From Mesorhizobium sp. PAMC28654 (GTDB lineage: Bacteria; Pseudomonadota; Alphaproteobacteria; Rhizobiales; Rhizobiaceae): a stretch of DNA of 64,000 nucleotides. Below the pieces are notes generated by a model. The model worked only from the letters and a program-made list of their open reading frames with translations. It did no database searches and was not told the origin of the DNA. Of the stretch, positions 46,120-53,560 are shown in pieces (the stretch's first letter is position 1; each line of letters begins with the position of its first letter). The stretch covers positions 6,637,427 through 6,701,426 of the forward strand of contig NZ_CP085135.1 of assembly GCF_020616515.1 (NCBI RefSeq), in the 5' to 3' direction. The translations under genes were made by a program, and so were the position numbers.

Positions 46120-46318
46120 AGTAGGCAGGCTCTTGGGAGCGATAGAGCCGCCGGAGGATGCCGAACTCATCGGAGGAGACGTGCATGTATCGTCCGAAGG
46201 CTTCGTGGGCGGCCTCGACGCCACGGACGGTGTGCCGATCGGCGATGTCTTCAACGCCGTCGAGATCAATGCCCCCAACGAGGCGAAGGCATTCGCGATA
46301 AACGCAAGCACGGAGCAT
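46109..46318 (-). CDS. Small prophage protein, unknown
   Basis: A 69-residue protein MLRACVYRECLRLVGGIDLD onward, ending RSQEPAYYGG, with an amphipathic helical pattern in the centre (VRGVEAAHEAFGRYMHVSSD). GAGGAG eight bases before ATG comes from the end of the upstream ssDNA-binding gene. No family is recognised. Confidence 0.6.
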   Translation of the reverse strand: MLRACVYRECLRLVGGIDLDGVEDIADRHTVRGVEAAHEAFGRYMHVSSDEFGILRRLYRSQEPAYYGG

Positions 46319-46323
46319 CTCCC

Positions 46324-46926
46324 TTACTCCTCATCGCCGAAGATGCTGTCGGCGCTCTCCTCGGAGGAGAGATCGAGCCCTTCGAACTCCTCGTTCGGAT
46401 TGGCCGGAGCGCCGCCCATGCGTTCGCCACCACCCAGCAACAGCGCGGCCTGGAGGCCGAAGCCGATACCGGGCGCGAACTTGTCGCCTTTCTTCGGCTT
46501 GAAGGCGTAGACGCGGATCGTGACGATGGCACGGACGCCGGGGAACGCTTCGTCCTCCTCGGTCACTGGCTGGTTTTCGCGGTCGACGACCGGTGGCCGC
46601 TTGAGTGACGAGCAGTTGAGGAAGAACGCGCCGTCCTCATAGCCCTCGTAGTCTTTCTCGCCCTGGTCCCGAAGGCCAACGCGGAGGGACTTCCGCGTCT
46701 TGCCGGGGAACTCTGCCTTGATGACGGCATCGATTTCCTTCTCCAGCACAGACAGATCGGCGCCTGCGGGGAACAGGATGGCCGACGAATACTTAGGCTT
46801 GCCGGACGGGTTGCCATCATCGTCGGTGCCCTGCTTGGGGGTAAACAACTCGGGGAAGGACAACCGGACTTCACAAGTCCTGATGTTGCTGTTCTCCAGC
46901 TTTTTCATTTGGTACTTCGTAGCCAT
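46324..46926 (-). CDS. Phage ssDNA-binding protein (DUF2815)
   Basis: A 200-residue protein. The OB-fold-like core contains VRLSFPELFTPKQGTDDDGN, KPKYSSAILFPAGADLS, FFLNCSSLKRPPVVD and VRAIVTIRVYAFKPKKGDKF. The C-terminal tail is acidic (EEFEGLDLSSEESADSIFGD), as in single-strand binding proteins that recruit partners. DUF2815 includes the Enc34 ssDNA-binding protein. ATG at 46926 has AAAGGAAACC upstream and is preferred to 46947. It sits with polymerase and nuclease genes, so a replication role is expected. Confidence 0.87.
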   Translation of the reverse strand: MATKYQMKKLENSNIRTCEVRLSFPELFTPKQGTDDDGNPSGKPKYSSAILFPAGADLSVLEKEIDAVIKAEFPGKTRKSLRVGLRDQGEKDYEGYEDGAFFLNCSSLKRPPVVDRENQPVTEEDEAFPGVRAIVTIRVYAFKPKKGDKFAPGIGFGLQAALLLGGGERMGGAPANPNEEFEGLDLSSEESADSIFGDEE

Positions 46927-46942
46927 GCGGGTTTCCTTTGTT

Positions 46943-46965
46943 ACCATGGTATGAAAATCATATCA
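46943..46965 (-). promoter_or_regulatory. Prophage repeat motif before the ssDNA-binding gene
   Basis: On the minus strand CTGATATGATTTTC runs into ATACCATGGT. It combines an extended -10 box with the ATACCAYGG element; TATGA-AAA-TCATA is a perfect dyad on the plus strand. Confidence 0.65.
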
Positions 46966-48216
46966 GTCCAGGCATAGGTCAGAAAAATCGTCTATCGCGC
47001 GGCTGACCTCGGGCCGCTTGTCGCTCACGGACACTAATGTTGTGCCCGACGAGATTGATGGCGCCAGCGCGGAGAGCTTGGCGGCGAAGTCTTTCTTGCC
47101 GACCAACTTCTCGATCTGTGCGGGCGATTTGAGTTTGGGCGTTGTCTGGACGGTATCCATATTGACGCCCATGCTCTCGATCGTTTCGAAAGCGTCTGCC
47201 TCGTCGGTCCAGTTGCGGCGCCCGACTTTCTGGACGAGCTTGTAGCCGGGGAACTTCACGCCTGCATCCGACTGCGAATAGGCGTATTGCCTGACGTTCT
47301 TGGCCCAGGCTTCGAACATGTCGAGGCCGTCCAGGAGGCGGGTGATTTGCTGCGGCGTCAGGCGCTCCGGCTCTGGTAGCTGCACGGCGTCGAGGTCGTC
47401 GAAGTCCGCTTGCGCCACGGCCAGGGCCGTCTTGGTGTTCTGCGGGCAAGCGCCGGCAGCCGGGCACCACTTGCACCATTCACCGGCAACGAGCGGCGCC
47501 TGTGGATCATGCGTAGCGGCCACGGCGGCGTCGATCGTGAAGCTCCAGTCGAGCAGCTCCAGCGGCCCGATGGTCACGCCGCGCACAGGGCCAAGGGTGT
47601 GAGGCATCCTGGGTTGGATGATGAAGATGTCGAGCGCGGCGATGTCCTCGCCCATGTATTCGCGGACGGTCCCTTCGCCATAGCAGACTAGCTGCGGATT
47701 GGGATCGCCGAACTCGTCGGTCACTTCGACCAGCACGCCGGCACCGTATTTCAGATCGAACACCTTGACGCGCCGCAAGCGCGGCTGCCAGATCACCGCG
47801 TCGGCGGTGCCGAACTCCTCGTCGCCGGAGAAGTTGACGCGCTGCTCGACGCGCAGCACGTCGCCTGACCCGGCGACGTAGTGCTCCCGCACGGTGTCAA
47901 GGAATAGCTGCACGCCGTCGACCATCTCGGGGTCGACTTCGAACCGGCCGTCGATAAGTGGCGTTCCTGGCAAGAGGTATTGCTGAAAGTCTTCCTTGCC
48001 GCGAATGTCGATCACCCAGCCGGCATAGAGATCGGTGGATTGGCCGCCGCGCAAGCAGCGCTCGGCCAACATGTGAGCGGCGGTGCCCTCGTCGGCGAAG
48101 ATGCTCGACTTGTTCTCCAGCCCTTCCGACATGCGGATCGAGCCGGGGCAGTTCATCCAGCGGTGCGCCGACGAGGGCGAGCGCTTGGCGTGGGCGCGAG
48201 TTGTGTGAGCGGTCAT
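46963..48216 (-). CDS. DUF2800 PD-(D/E)XK-type nuclease
   Basis: A 417-residue phage protein. HRWMNCPGSIRMSEG at the N-terminus with the ADEGTAAHMLAERCL helix is the DUF2800 opening. The nuclease core has FGTADAVIWQPRLRRVKVFD then LKYGAGVLVEV (D and K of PD-ExK). The cluster WCKWCPAAGACPQ with the early NCPG cysteine resembles the iron-sulfur or zinc cluster of AddB/Cas4-like nucleases. A recombination-exonuclease role is likely. ATG 48216 is chosen because longer frames overlap the 34-residue gene upstream. Confidence 0.87.
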   Translation of the reverse strand: MTAHTTRAHAKRSPSSAHRWMNCPGSIRMSEGLENKSSIFADEGTAAHMLAERCLRGGQSTDLYAGWVIDIRGKEDFQQYLLPGTPLIDGRFEVDPEMVDGVQLFLDTVREHYVAGSGDVLRVEQRVNFSGDEEFGTADAVIWQPRLRRVKVFDLKYGAGVLVEVTDEFGDPNPQLVCYGEGTVREYMGEDIAALDIFIIQPRMPHTLGPVRGVTIGPLELLDWSFTIDAAVAATHDPQAPLVAGEWCKWCPAAGACPQNTKTALAVAQADFDDLDAVQLPEPERLTPQQITRLLDGLDMFEAWAKNVRQYAYSQSDAGVKFPGYKLVQKVGRRNWTDEADAFETIESMGVNMDTVQTTPKLKSPAQIEKLVGKKDFAAKLSALAPSISSGTTLVSVSDKRPEVSRAIDDFSDLCLD

Positions 48217-48221
48217 GCCGA

Positions 48222-48326
48222 TCACCACGGCAGGATAGCGGCGCGGAAGGACAGGTAGGCGGCGAAGCCGAAACCGGCCCCCACACCCACCGCAAACACG
48301 CCTGCAACGATAAGAAAGGTCAGCAT
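48222..48326 (-). CDS. Very short membrane protein (34 residues)
   Basis: The frame MLTFLIVAGVFAVGVGAGFG FAAYLSFRAAILPW (two pieces of 20 and 14 residues) is one hydrophobic helix with a basic end. It is preceded by the strong RBS GGAGGCTACCA before ATG and ends six bases before the next start. These signals suggest a translated gene although the product is very short. Confidence 0.6.
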   Translation of the reverse strand: MLTFLIVAGVFAVGVGAGFGFAAYLSFRAAILPW

Positions 48327-48388
48327 TGGTAGCCTCCAAAAAATTGGGGCGACGCGCGCGTGGGCGCCGCCCCTAGTTGGCCCGAAGA

Positions 48389-48805
48389 TCAGCCCTTGGT
48401 CAGGGCAGTGAGGAACTTGCTGTAGTCCTCGGGTTTCAACTCATCGAACTTGGCGGCGCCGAACTGTTTCAGGACGGCGAGCGCTTCCTTCGGCCCGGTG
48501 TCGCCCTGCTTCTGGATGAAGGCGCGCAGTTCCTTGGCCACGAGGGCCTTGTCGACCGTCTCAGCCTCAACGGCCTCGACGTTGGCGTCGGCCTTGGATG
48601 GATCGACCTTGGCCTTCTCCTCGACGGGCTTCTCGGCCTTGGCGGCCTTTACCGGCTTGGCGATCTGCTTCTCCGGCTCGGGGGAGGCGGCGTGGACGAC
48701 ATCGGCCTTCGGCTTCACGCCGACGCCGGAAACGACGCCGAACACGGTGGCGAATGCCGCGAAGTCCTCGGGCGTCTCTAGCTCAAAGTTGATGCTGGCT
48801 CTCAT
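48389..48805 (-). CDS. Prophage protein with Lys/Ala/Glu-rich linker, unknown function
   Basis: A 138-residue protein. The first 30 residues (INFELETPEDFAAFATVFGV) look folded, residues 38-85 are a charged Ala/Lys/Glu/Pro linker (PVKAAKAEKPVEEKAKVDPS), and the last 50 form a helical domain (VAKELRAFIQKQGDTGPKEA, LAVLKQFGAAKFDEL). AGGAGG lies about ten bases before ATG. Position in the replication operon suggests a DNA-metabolism accessory factor. No family is recognised. Confidence 0.7.
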   Translation of the reverse strand: MRASINFELETPEDFAAFATVFGVVSGVGVKPKADVVHAASPEPEKQIAKPVKAAKAEKPVEEKAKVDPSKADANVEAVEAETVDKALVAKELRAFIQKQGDTGPKEALAVLKQFGAAKFDELKPEDYSKFLTALTKG

Positions 48806-48828
48806 GGGGTTTTGCCTCCTGGGCGGTT

Positions 48829-48942
48829 TCACGGGGAAAGATCGTCGGGGTCCAGGACCGGCTTTTGTTCCTGGGGCTTCTGCGACACCTTTTGCGTCGA
48901 GGGCTTCGTGGTTTTCTTCAAAGTGGTTTGGCCGTTGGCCAT
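48829..48942 (-). CDS. Small basic prophage peptide (37 residues)
   Basis: MANGQTTLKKTTKPSTQKVS then QKPQEQKPVLDPDDLSP, a disordered Lys/Gln/Pro peptide. AAAGGAAAG lies eight bases before ATG, which supports translation. It lies between the SNF2 helicase gene and the 138-residue gene. Function unknown. Confidence 0.5.
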   Translation of the reverse strand: MANGQTTLKKTTKPSTQKVSQKPQEQKPVLDPDDLSP

Positions 48943-48983
48943 GGGGGCTTTCCTTTTTGCTCAGTTAGAAAAAAGCCTCATGA

Positions 48984-49012
48984 TTAGAATAGTGTATCAT
49001 ACGGCGCGGTAC
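48984..49012 (-). promoter_or_regulatory. Weaker prophage repeat motif at the end of the SNF2 gene
   Basis: On the minus strand GTACCGCGCCGTATGATAC is followed by ACTATTCTAATCATGAGG. It overlaps the helicase stop and could start transcription of the small genes below 48942. Confidence 0.4.
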
Positions 49013-50358
49013 AAGTCCTCAATTTCGCGGGTTCGTCTTTCGCAGATGCGGGTCACGGCGTCGTCGATTGAGTTGGAAAGGCCAACGAACCGGACTTCCT
49101 TGAGCCGATCGGGCTCGCGGACGTTTATGATGCGGCTCATGGCCTGCGCGTTATCCGTGGGCACCCAGCTCGGTTCAAAGATATAGATCAGATCGGCGGC
49201 GGACAGATCGATGCCCATGCCGGCCGAGGCCAGGTTCCCGACGAACACGCGGCAGCTATGGTTGGCCGCGAAGGAATGCAGCATGTTGTCGCGGCGCTCG
49301 GGGCTGGTGCCCCCAAAGAGCAGGCAGGCGCGGTAGCCGCGAAGGTAGTTGCGCACGGCCCGCAGCGGGTCGCGGTGGATGCCGAAGATGGCGATCTTGC
49401 ACCCCGGATCGGCCTCTAGGTCGTCCTTGACCATTTCGACCACGCCGGCAACCTTGGCCAATCCGATGAGGCGGCGGGTAGTCGACACGCTCTTGGCCTC
49501 GATGTTGGACAGATCGCCGGCCTTGAGGCCCTCGACGAGCTGGGCCGCGAACTTGGGCTCCTGGATGGCCAGGAGGCGCAGGATCGGGTGATTGACGCTG
49601 ACCTCGCGCGGTTCGATCGTCACGGTGTTGATGTCGACCTTGATGTCGGAAATGTCGCTGCGCAGGCGCCGAAGCGTCACGGGCGCGATCAGCTTTCCCA
49701 GGGCGGCCAGGTTCTTCGATCCGGTGATCTTGTACTCGTAGCCGTCATGGTAGCCGAAGCAGAACTTGTTGGTGAAATCGGATCGAGACAGCTTCCACAA
49801 TCCGGCCATGCGGCAGAACGGGAATAGGTCGGAGGCGTCGCGGCGTTGCGGCGTGCCGGACACAAACCAGCAGCGCGTGGCCAGTCCGGCCAGGGCCTCG
49901 TTGCCGGTGCATTTGCTGCCCAGGATGAGCTTTGTGCGCTTGGCCTCGCGGTTGGTGAGATCGTGCGCCTCGTCGAGGATCACGACATCGTAGCCGTAAA
50001 CCATGCCTCGGGCGTAGAGCGCGGCGAACACGTCAGCTTTGACAGCCAGATCGCGCGAAACGATCACCAGGCGCGTATTATCGTCAATTTTGTCGGCATC
50101 CTTGGCCGTGTAGATCGTGACAGCGTTCTCGGCAAAGCCCCGGTCGGGGCAGAAGTTGCGGAACTCGGAAAGCCAATGGCCGCGCACGATCGCCGGGCAA
50201 ATGACCAGAACGCGTTTAAACGCTGCCCGCGCGCAAGCGACGACGCATTGTGGCGTCTTGCCAACGCGCATCTGGTCGGCGAGGTAGAGGACCGGCGGGC
50301 CATTGGCCAGCCAGTCCGCACCTACTTCCTGGTAGGGGTCGAGAACTTTCAGTACCAA
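48997..50358 (-). CDS. SNF2-type DEAD/DEAH helicase of prophage
   Basis: A 453-residue superfamily 2 ATPase. Motif I is LADQMRVGKTPQ (the usual G-x-G-K-T is R-V-G-K-T), Ia VLVICPAIVRGHW, motif II VVILDEAHDLTN, motif III WFVSGTPQRRDA, motif V VFVGNLASAGMGIDLSAADL and motif VI NAQAMSRIINV. It probably remodels protein-DNA complexes during phage replication or recombination. The likely start is TTG at 50358 with GAGGAG eight bases upstream, inside the end of a 42-residue gene, so translation is coupled. Confidence 0.9.
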   Translation of the reverse strand: MVLKVLDPYQEVGADWLANGPPVLYLADQMRVGKTPQCVVACARAAFKRVLVICPAIVRGHWLSEFRNFCPDRGFAENAVTIYTAKDADKIDDNTRLVIVSRDLAVKADVFAALYARGMVYGYDVVILDEAHDLTNREAKRTKLILGSKCTGNEALAGLATRCWFVSGTPQRRDASDLFPFCRMAGLWKLSRSDFTNKFCFGYHDGYEYKITGSKNLAALGKLIAPVTLRRLRSDISDIKVDINTVTIEPREVSVNHPILRLLAIQEPKFAAQLVEGLKAGDLSNIEAKSVSTTRRLIGLAKVAGVVEMVKDDLEADPGCKIAIFGIHRDPLRAVRNYLRGYRACLLFGGTSPERRDNMLHSFAANHSCRVFVGNLASAGMGIDLSAADLIYIFEPSWVPTDNAQAMSRIINVREPDRLKEVRFVGLSNSIDDAVTRICERRTREIEDLYRAV

Positions 50359-50477
50359 AGCGGCGTCTCCTCACCCTCACCCCGGAGCGCCACTTTCTTC
50401 GCCGTGATGGCAGACACCTCCATGTGTTCCATCATGAAGGTGTCGTGGGTCTTGCGAATTGCGTTTAGGATGTTCAT
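50349..50477 (-). CDS. Short prophage protein coupled to the SNF2 helicase
   Basis: A 42-residue frame MNILNAIRKTHDTFMMEHME then VSAITAKKVALRGEGEETPLWY. Its ATG overlaps the upstream DUF4406 stop as ATGA, and its end overlaps the helicase start. This double coupling in an operon with many such junctions supports expression. Function unknown. Confidence 0.55.
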   Translation of the reverse strand: MNILNAIRKTHDTFMMEHMEVSAITAKKVALRGEGEETPLWY

Positions 50478-50908
50478 GCGAACCCCGCAGGGGCCATCTT
50501 GCCCAGGTCATCGGTCATGCCGTTGTCGACGTAGGTGATCTCGATATCGTCGTCGACGGGCAGATCGCAGTCATAGAAGATGCGCAGCGACAGCGCCGTG
50601 GCCAGGGCGTGCTCCGCTCTGGCGCCCAGGCTGGTTTCCCAACCCTCCAGCATCCAGATGGCGTCTGCCTCCTCGGCGATGAACTTCATATCGGTGGCCA
50701 GGGCTTCGCGCAGGTTGAAACCCTTCTGCACGGCGACATCTTGATTGCCGTCACCCTTGCCAAAATCCTCGCCGTGAACCTTCCGATCGCGATCCGCCGG
50801 ATTGAATACGGTATGGCCGAGGCGCCGAAGGAACTGGCTTGCCTTGTCGAACGCGGGGAAATTGAAATCGGGCTTTCCGCGCATCGGTCCCGCTATGTAG
50901 ATGCGCAT
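50474..50908 (-). CDS. DUF4406 protein (nucleoside deoxyribosyltransferase-like)
   Basis: A 144-residue protein starting MRIYIAGPMRGKPDFNFPAF, the signature of the DUF4406/YpsA-NDT-like fold. A second motif is EADAIWMLEGWETSLGARAE, which in nucleoside 2-deoxyribosyltransferases contains the catalytic glutamate region. Phages carry such proteins for nucleotide salvage or modification. RBS GGAGGG precedes ATG, which overlaps the upstream gene stop. Confidence 0.85.
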   Translation of the reverse strand: MRIYIAGPMRGKPDFNFPAFDKASQFLRRLGHTVFNPADRDRKVHGEDFGKGDGNQDVAVQKGFNLREALATDMKFIAEEADAIWMLEGWETSLGARAEHALATALSLRIFYDCDLPVDDDIEITYVDNGMTDDLGKMAPAGFA

Positions 50909-51555
50909 TATTTGCCCTCCCTTTCGTCCTCGATCTCGGTTTGCAGCAGGGCCAGGGCACGCCACGCGACCTTGGCCGAGTGCCTGCCGCCGTCCGTGTC
51001 AAGCGTGCCGCGATCCGTCAGATGGCGGACGAGGCAATCGGCGTGATCCGTCGACTTGCCCTTGGCCCAATGAAGCGGCTGACCGGGATTGTGCTGGTCG
51101 TTGCCGATCCGGCTGACTTCCGCGACGGCGGCGAGCGCATCGGGGAAGTAGTCGAGAACGCCAGTGCAAACCGGCAAAGCCTTGCGTGCCTTGGCGTCGG
51201 TTGGCAAATGTGTACCATGATCTGATTTATGGATCGCTGTGGGCATAGCCTCGCGAGCCGCAAGCAGATCATCGAAGAACTGAATTTGTCGATCCGCCTC
51301 GGCCAGGGTGGTCAAGTCGCTTGCGTGGCTCGGTCGGACATACTCATCGTCGTGGTGCGGGCGGCCATCATCGGCCGTGCGGTGCAGATCGTGGGGCTCG
51401 GTGTGATCGGTCGCCTCGACGTGCGTCCGAGCAGCGGCATCGGCGAGCAGCACCTCGGACAGCTCGCAGGGGCCATAGCCCTTGTCGACGGGATCGAGGC
51501 GCCCATGCTCGGAAAGCAGGGCGGCGAGAACGCGGTTGGCTGGTTTATGCGTCAT
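50908..51555 (-). CDS. dATP/dGTP diphosphohydrolase N-terminal-like protein (DUF5664)
   Basis: A 215-residue protein. The C-terminal half contains ARKALPVCTGVLDYFPDALA, AVAEVSRIGNDQHNPGQPLH, WAKGKSTDHADCLVRHL and KVAWRALALLQ, which fits the phage family described as dATP/dGTP diphosphohydrolase N-terminal domain. The N-terminal 110 residues are rich in His and Asp. It would reshape the deoxynucleotide pool. The N-terminal part is unrelated to anything recognised. The stop overlaps the DUF4406 start. Confidence 0.72.
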   Translation of the reverse strand: MTHKPANRVLAALLSEHGRLDPVDKGYGPCELSEVLLADAAARTHVEATDHTEPHDLHRTADDGRPHHDDEYVRPSHASDLTTLAEADRQIQFFDDLLAAREAMPTAIHKSDHGTHLPTDAKARKALPVCTGVLDYFPDALAAVAEVSRIGNDQHNPGQPLHWAKGKSTDHADCLVRHLTDRGTLDTDGGRHSAKVAWRALALLQTEIEDEREGK

Positions 51556-51567
51556 TTGCCAGTCTCC

Positions 51568-52050
51568 TCAGTGGGTTTCAGCGTATCGGGCGATGAGAGC
51601 TGCCTCGGCTCGCCCGTCATGTTTCTTCAACGGCCAGCGATGGGCGGCCCCCGGTATGAGTTGCGATGCCCGTTGCCGAGCCTGGTCCTTGTCGGCGGAC
51701 ACGCTAAGCGCTTTCTTCCAGACTTGTGGCCGCACGGTTCGAAAGGGGATAGACGCGGCGGCCAGGGCCGTTTCCGTTATTCCGAAACTGCGACCAAAGC
51801 TGAAAGCGCCGACATGCCCATCTCGCGGCATAGAGCGGACTTCCTCCAGCATGGCCGATATCCCAGGCAGCTTGGCGGCTACCAGCCGAAGAAACCGGAT
51901 GAGCTTGGGGCCGTCAACGACGCGGCGGCTCTTTGCTCCTTCGGCTTCCAGGGTTGGCATATCGGCCATCCAGATGCAGCGGCCCTTGCCATCTAGGACA
52001 GCAAGGGCGCCATTGACGCCAGGATCGATCCCAAGCGTGTAGTCCGTCAT
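51568..52050 (-). CDS. RuvC-like Holliday junction resolvase
   Basis: A 160-residue RNase H-fold nuclease. Acidic residues are in YTLGIDPGVNGALAVLD (first D), AMLEEVRSMP (E) and KHDGRAEAALIARYA (final D-x-x-E/D). The GAFSFGRSFG segment is typical of phage RuvC-like resolvases. It would cut branched DNA before packaging. It is the first gene of the leftward operon; its ATG has no clear ribosome binding site. Confidence 0.88.
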   Translation of the reverse strand: MTDYTLGIDPGVNGALAVLDGKGRCIWMADMPTLEAEGAKSRRVVDGPKLIRFLRLVAAKLPGISAMLEEVRSMPRDGHVGAFSFGRSFGITETALAAASIPFRTVRPQVWKKALSVSADKDQARQRASQLIPGAAHRWPLKKHDGRAEAALIARYAETH

Positions 52051-52437
52051 ATGCTTATCGGGTATGTGAGGTTGATGGACAGTCTACCGAGGATGAGGCG
52101 CCAGACGCCAAGCCACGGAATGTTGATGATATGAAAATCGAACAGTGGTTCTTTTTTGTTGTAGCGCGTTCCGATGGAATATTCACCCCACCGCATCTTC
52201 GCGGGATTTCTCATTTACGTTGCCTCGTTGTGTCACTGTTTGAGTGTCAATACGCCGAGCGCCCCCAAAAATTCCAGCGCGACGGAAACACTATTGGAAC
52301 AGAAATCGTATCACGGTTCAAGAACTTTTTCGTTAACACCTGTGGAAAAAGTGTGGCGGGCCAGGCGGAAGTTGTGTTAGGTAGTGAGATAAGCGTATAT
52401 GTGAGTATGAAATCGTATCACTAGGAAGGGCAAGCGC
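52051..52437. promoter_or_regulatory. Prophage control region between leftward operon and repressor
   Basis: A 387-base AT-richer region without a credible gene. Three copies of the prophage motif lie here: GATGATATGAAAATCG (plus, 52125-52140), GTGATACGATTTC (minus, inside 52302-52316) and GTGATACGATTTCATAC (minus, 52405-52421). The last two point leftward and may be early promoters with operators for the adjacent repressor. Confidence 0.6.
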
Positions 52438-53043
52438 ATGACCATAGATATCAAGTGGTTCCAGAACCGCATTCGTGATCTCGGCACCAGCCAGCGGCGC
52501 ATGTCGACCGCGATCGCCACCAATCCGAACACCATTTCCATGATCCTCAATGGAAAGCGGAAGGTGACGCACGAGGAAATTCCGACACTGGCCCAGCTTA
52601 TGGACACGACGACTGAGGAAATCCTCATGCGGCTCGGCGTCGATGTGCCGGTCGGCACCAAGGCCAACACGGTAGGGTGCATAGGCACAGTCGACGAGAC
52701 GGGCCGCGTCACGATCGGCATAAGCGGCAGGACGGCGGAAGCGCCAACTGGATCTGGCGCGTCTACAAAAGCCGTTGTGTTCCAAGGCTTGGGCGGGGAT
52801 CATCCGCAGCACGGATGGAATTATTATTTCGACGAAACGGCCAAGGATAAGCCAGTTGACGCCGACAGCCTCAATGCGCTGTGCCTCGTCGAGATCGGCG
52901 ACAAGGAAGGTTATCACCTCGGCGTCGTGCGGCGCGGCCTGGAGCGCGGCAAGTTCGACCTGGCAAACGCATTCACGGGCGAGCGCATCATCGGCGGCGT
53001 CGTTATCCGCAACGCCAGCCGCATCACCTGGATCAAGGCTTGA
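52438..53043 (+). CDS. XRE-family prophage repressor
   Basis: A 201-residue regulator. Residues about 8-65 form a Cro/CI-type helix-turn-helix (RIRDLGTSQRRMSTAIATNP, NTISMILNGKRKVTHEEIPT). The C-terminal domain (about 80-200) has beta-rich segments (VGCIGTVDETGRVTIGI, NALCLVEIGDKEGYHLGVVR) and no clear S24 serine-lysine pair, so self-cleavage is not evident. It sits right beside the two leftward motif copies and is a natural candidate to bind them. GGAAGGGC precedes ATG. Confidence 0.85.
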   Translation: MTIDIKWFQNRIRDLGTSQRRMSTAIATNPNTISMILNGKRKVTHEEIPTLAQLMDTTTEEILMRLGVDVPVGTKANTVGCIGTVDETGRVTIGISGRTAEAPTGSGASTKAVVFQGLGGDHPQHGWNYYFDETAKDKPVDADSLNALCLVEIGDKEGYHLGVVRRGLERGKFDLANAFTGERIIGGVVIRNASRITWIKA

Positions 53044-53228
53044 CGCCGCGCCGTAACGCCGCGTCACCCTTCGCCGATGCCGCAATACAAGCAACGCCGC
53101 AACTCCCAAAAGTCCGCGCTCTCTGGGCGCGTTGCCCTAAAGTGGACTCCTGTCGTCACCAAAGCGCCAGACACTTTTCAGTGATTAAAGATTATCAAAC
53201 ATTAGAGCCGCTTATGCAGGATTAGCAG

Positions 53229-53434
53229 GCGACAAAAGCGACAAATACCTTAAATGGAGGCAGCCTCCGTTTATCACCCCAAAAGGGTAAAGCGACACGG
53301 CGACAAAAGCGACAAATCCGTTTTGGCCAACGATAACGGCCTGAAATATAACGGTAAATTTGAAAAGCGACAAAAGCGACAAAAGAGACAAACTGCCACT
53401 GGCCTTGTCCGTGCGAAAAGCGACAAAAGCTACA
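53229..53434 (+). repeat. Iteron-like GCGACAAAA repeats
   Basis: GCGACAAA(A) occurs in pairs at 53229-53245, 53302-53316 (with a variant GCGACACG just before), 53367-53383 (with GAGACAAA after), and singly at 53419-53428. All copies are in the same direction, and paired copies are 9 bases apart. Such direct repeats near a phage repressor and replication operon resemble origin iterons. Confidence 0.65.
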
Positions 53435-53449
53435 CCCCCTTAAGGGGGT
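53434..53449. repeat. Perfect 16-base palindrome at the end of the iteron cluster
   Basis: ACCCCCTTAAGGGGGT is self-complementary without a spacer, so it could bind a dimer or extrude as a cruciform rather than act as a normal terminator. Confidence 0.6.
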
Positions 53450-53518
53450 AGCTGTCGCTGTCGCCAGCCGCGTTGGTTGAGAATGTCGTTGTTGGATTGC
53501 CGGGGTAGTGGAGGGGAT

Positions 53519-53553
53519 AAAAAAGCCGGCCGGGTTTGAAGCCCTGACCGGCT
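53519..53553 (-). terminator. Terminator of the small minus-strand gene cluster
   Basis: On the minus strand AGCCGG-TCA-GGG pairs with CCC-GG-CCGGCT around CTTCAAA, followed by a TTTTTT run. Confidence 0.75.
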
Positions 53554-53560
53554 GAAAGGC

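Larger units (their letters stand above)
53044..53560. other. Non-coding region with repeat cluster, candidate replication origin
   Basis: More than 500 bases without a credible gene. It holds the GCGACAAAA repeat cluster (53229-53434), a 16-base palindrome (53434-53449) and a terminator for the minus-strand gene (53519-53553). Confidence 0.5.

Noticed and set aside
45919..46311. Single 130-codon gene upstream of DNA polymerase
   Set aside because: The first 64 codons are Ser/Pro low-complexity and overlap a better 69-codon gene in another frame; two short coupled genes explain the region better.
52131..52424. 97-codon plus-strand frame in the prophage control region
   Set aside because: It starts inside a copy of the prophage motif, has no ribosome binding site and no coherent fold; the region carries regulatory sites instead.
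53229..53434. Possible CRISPR array
   Set aside because: Repeat units are only about 9 bases, paired and irregularly spaced, with no spacers of uniform length and no cas genes nearby.
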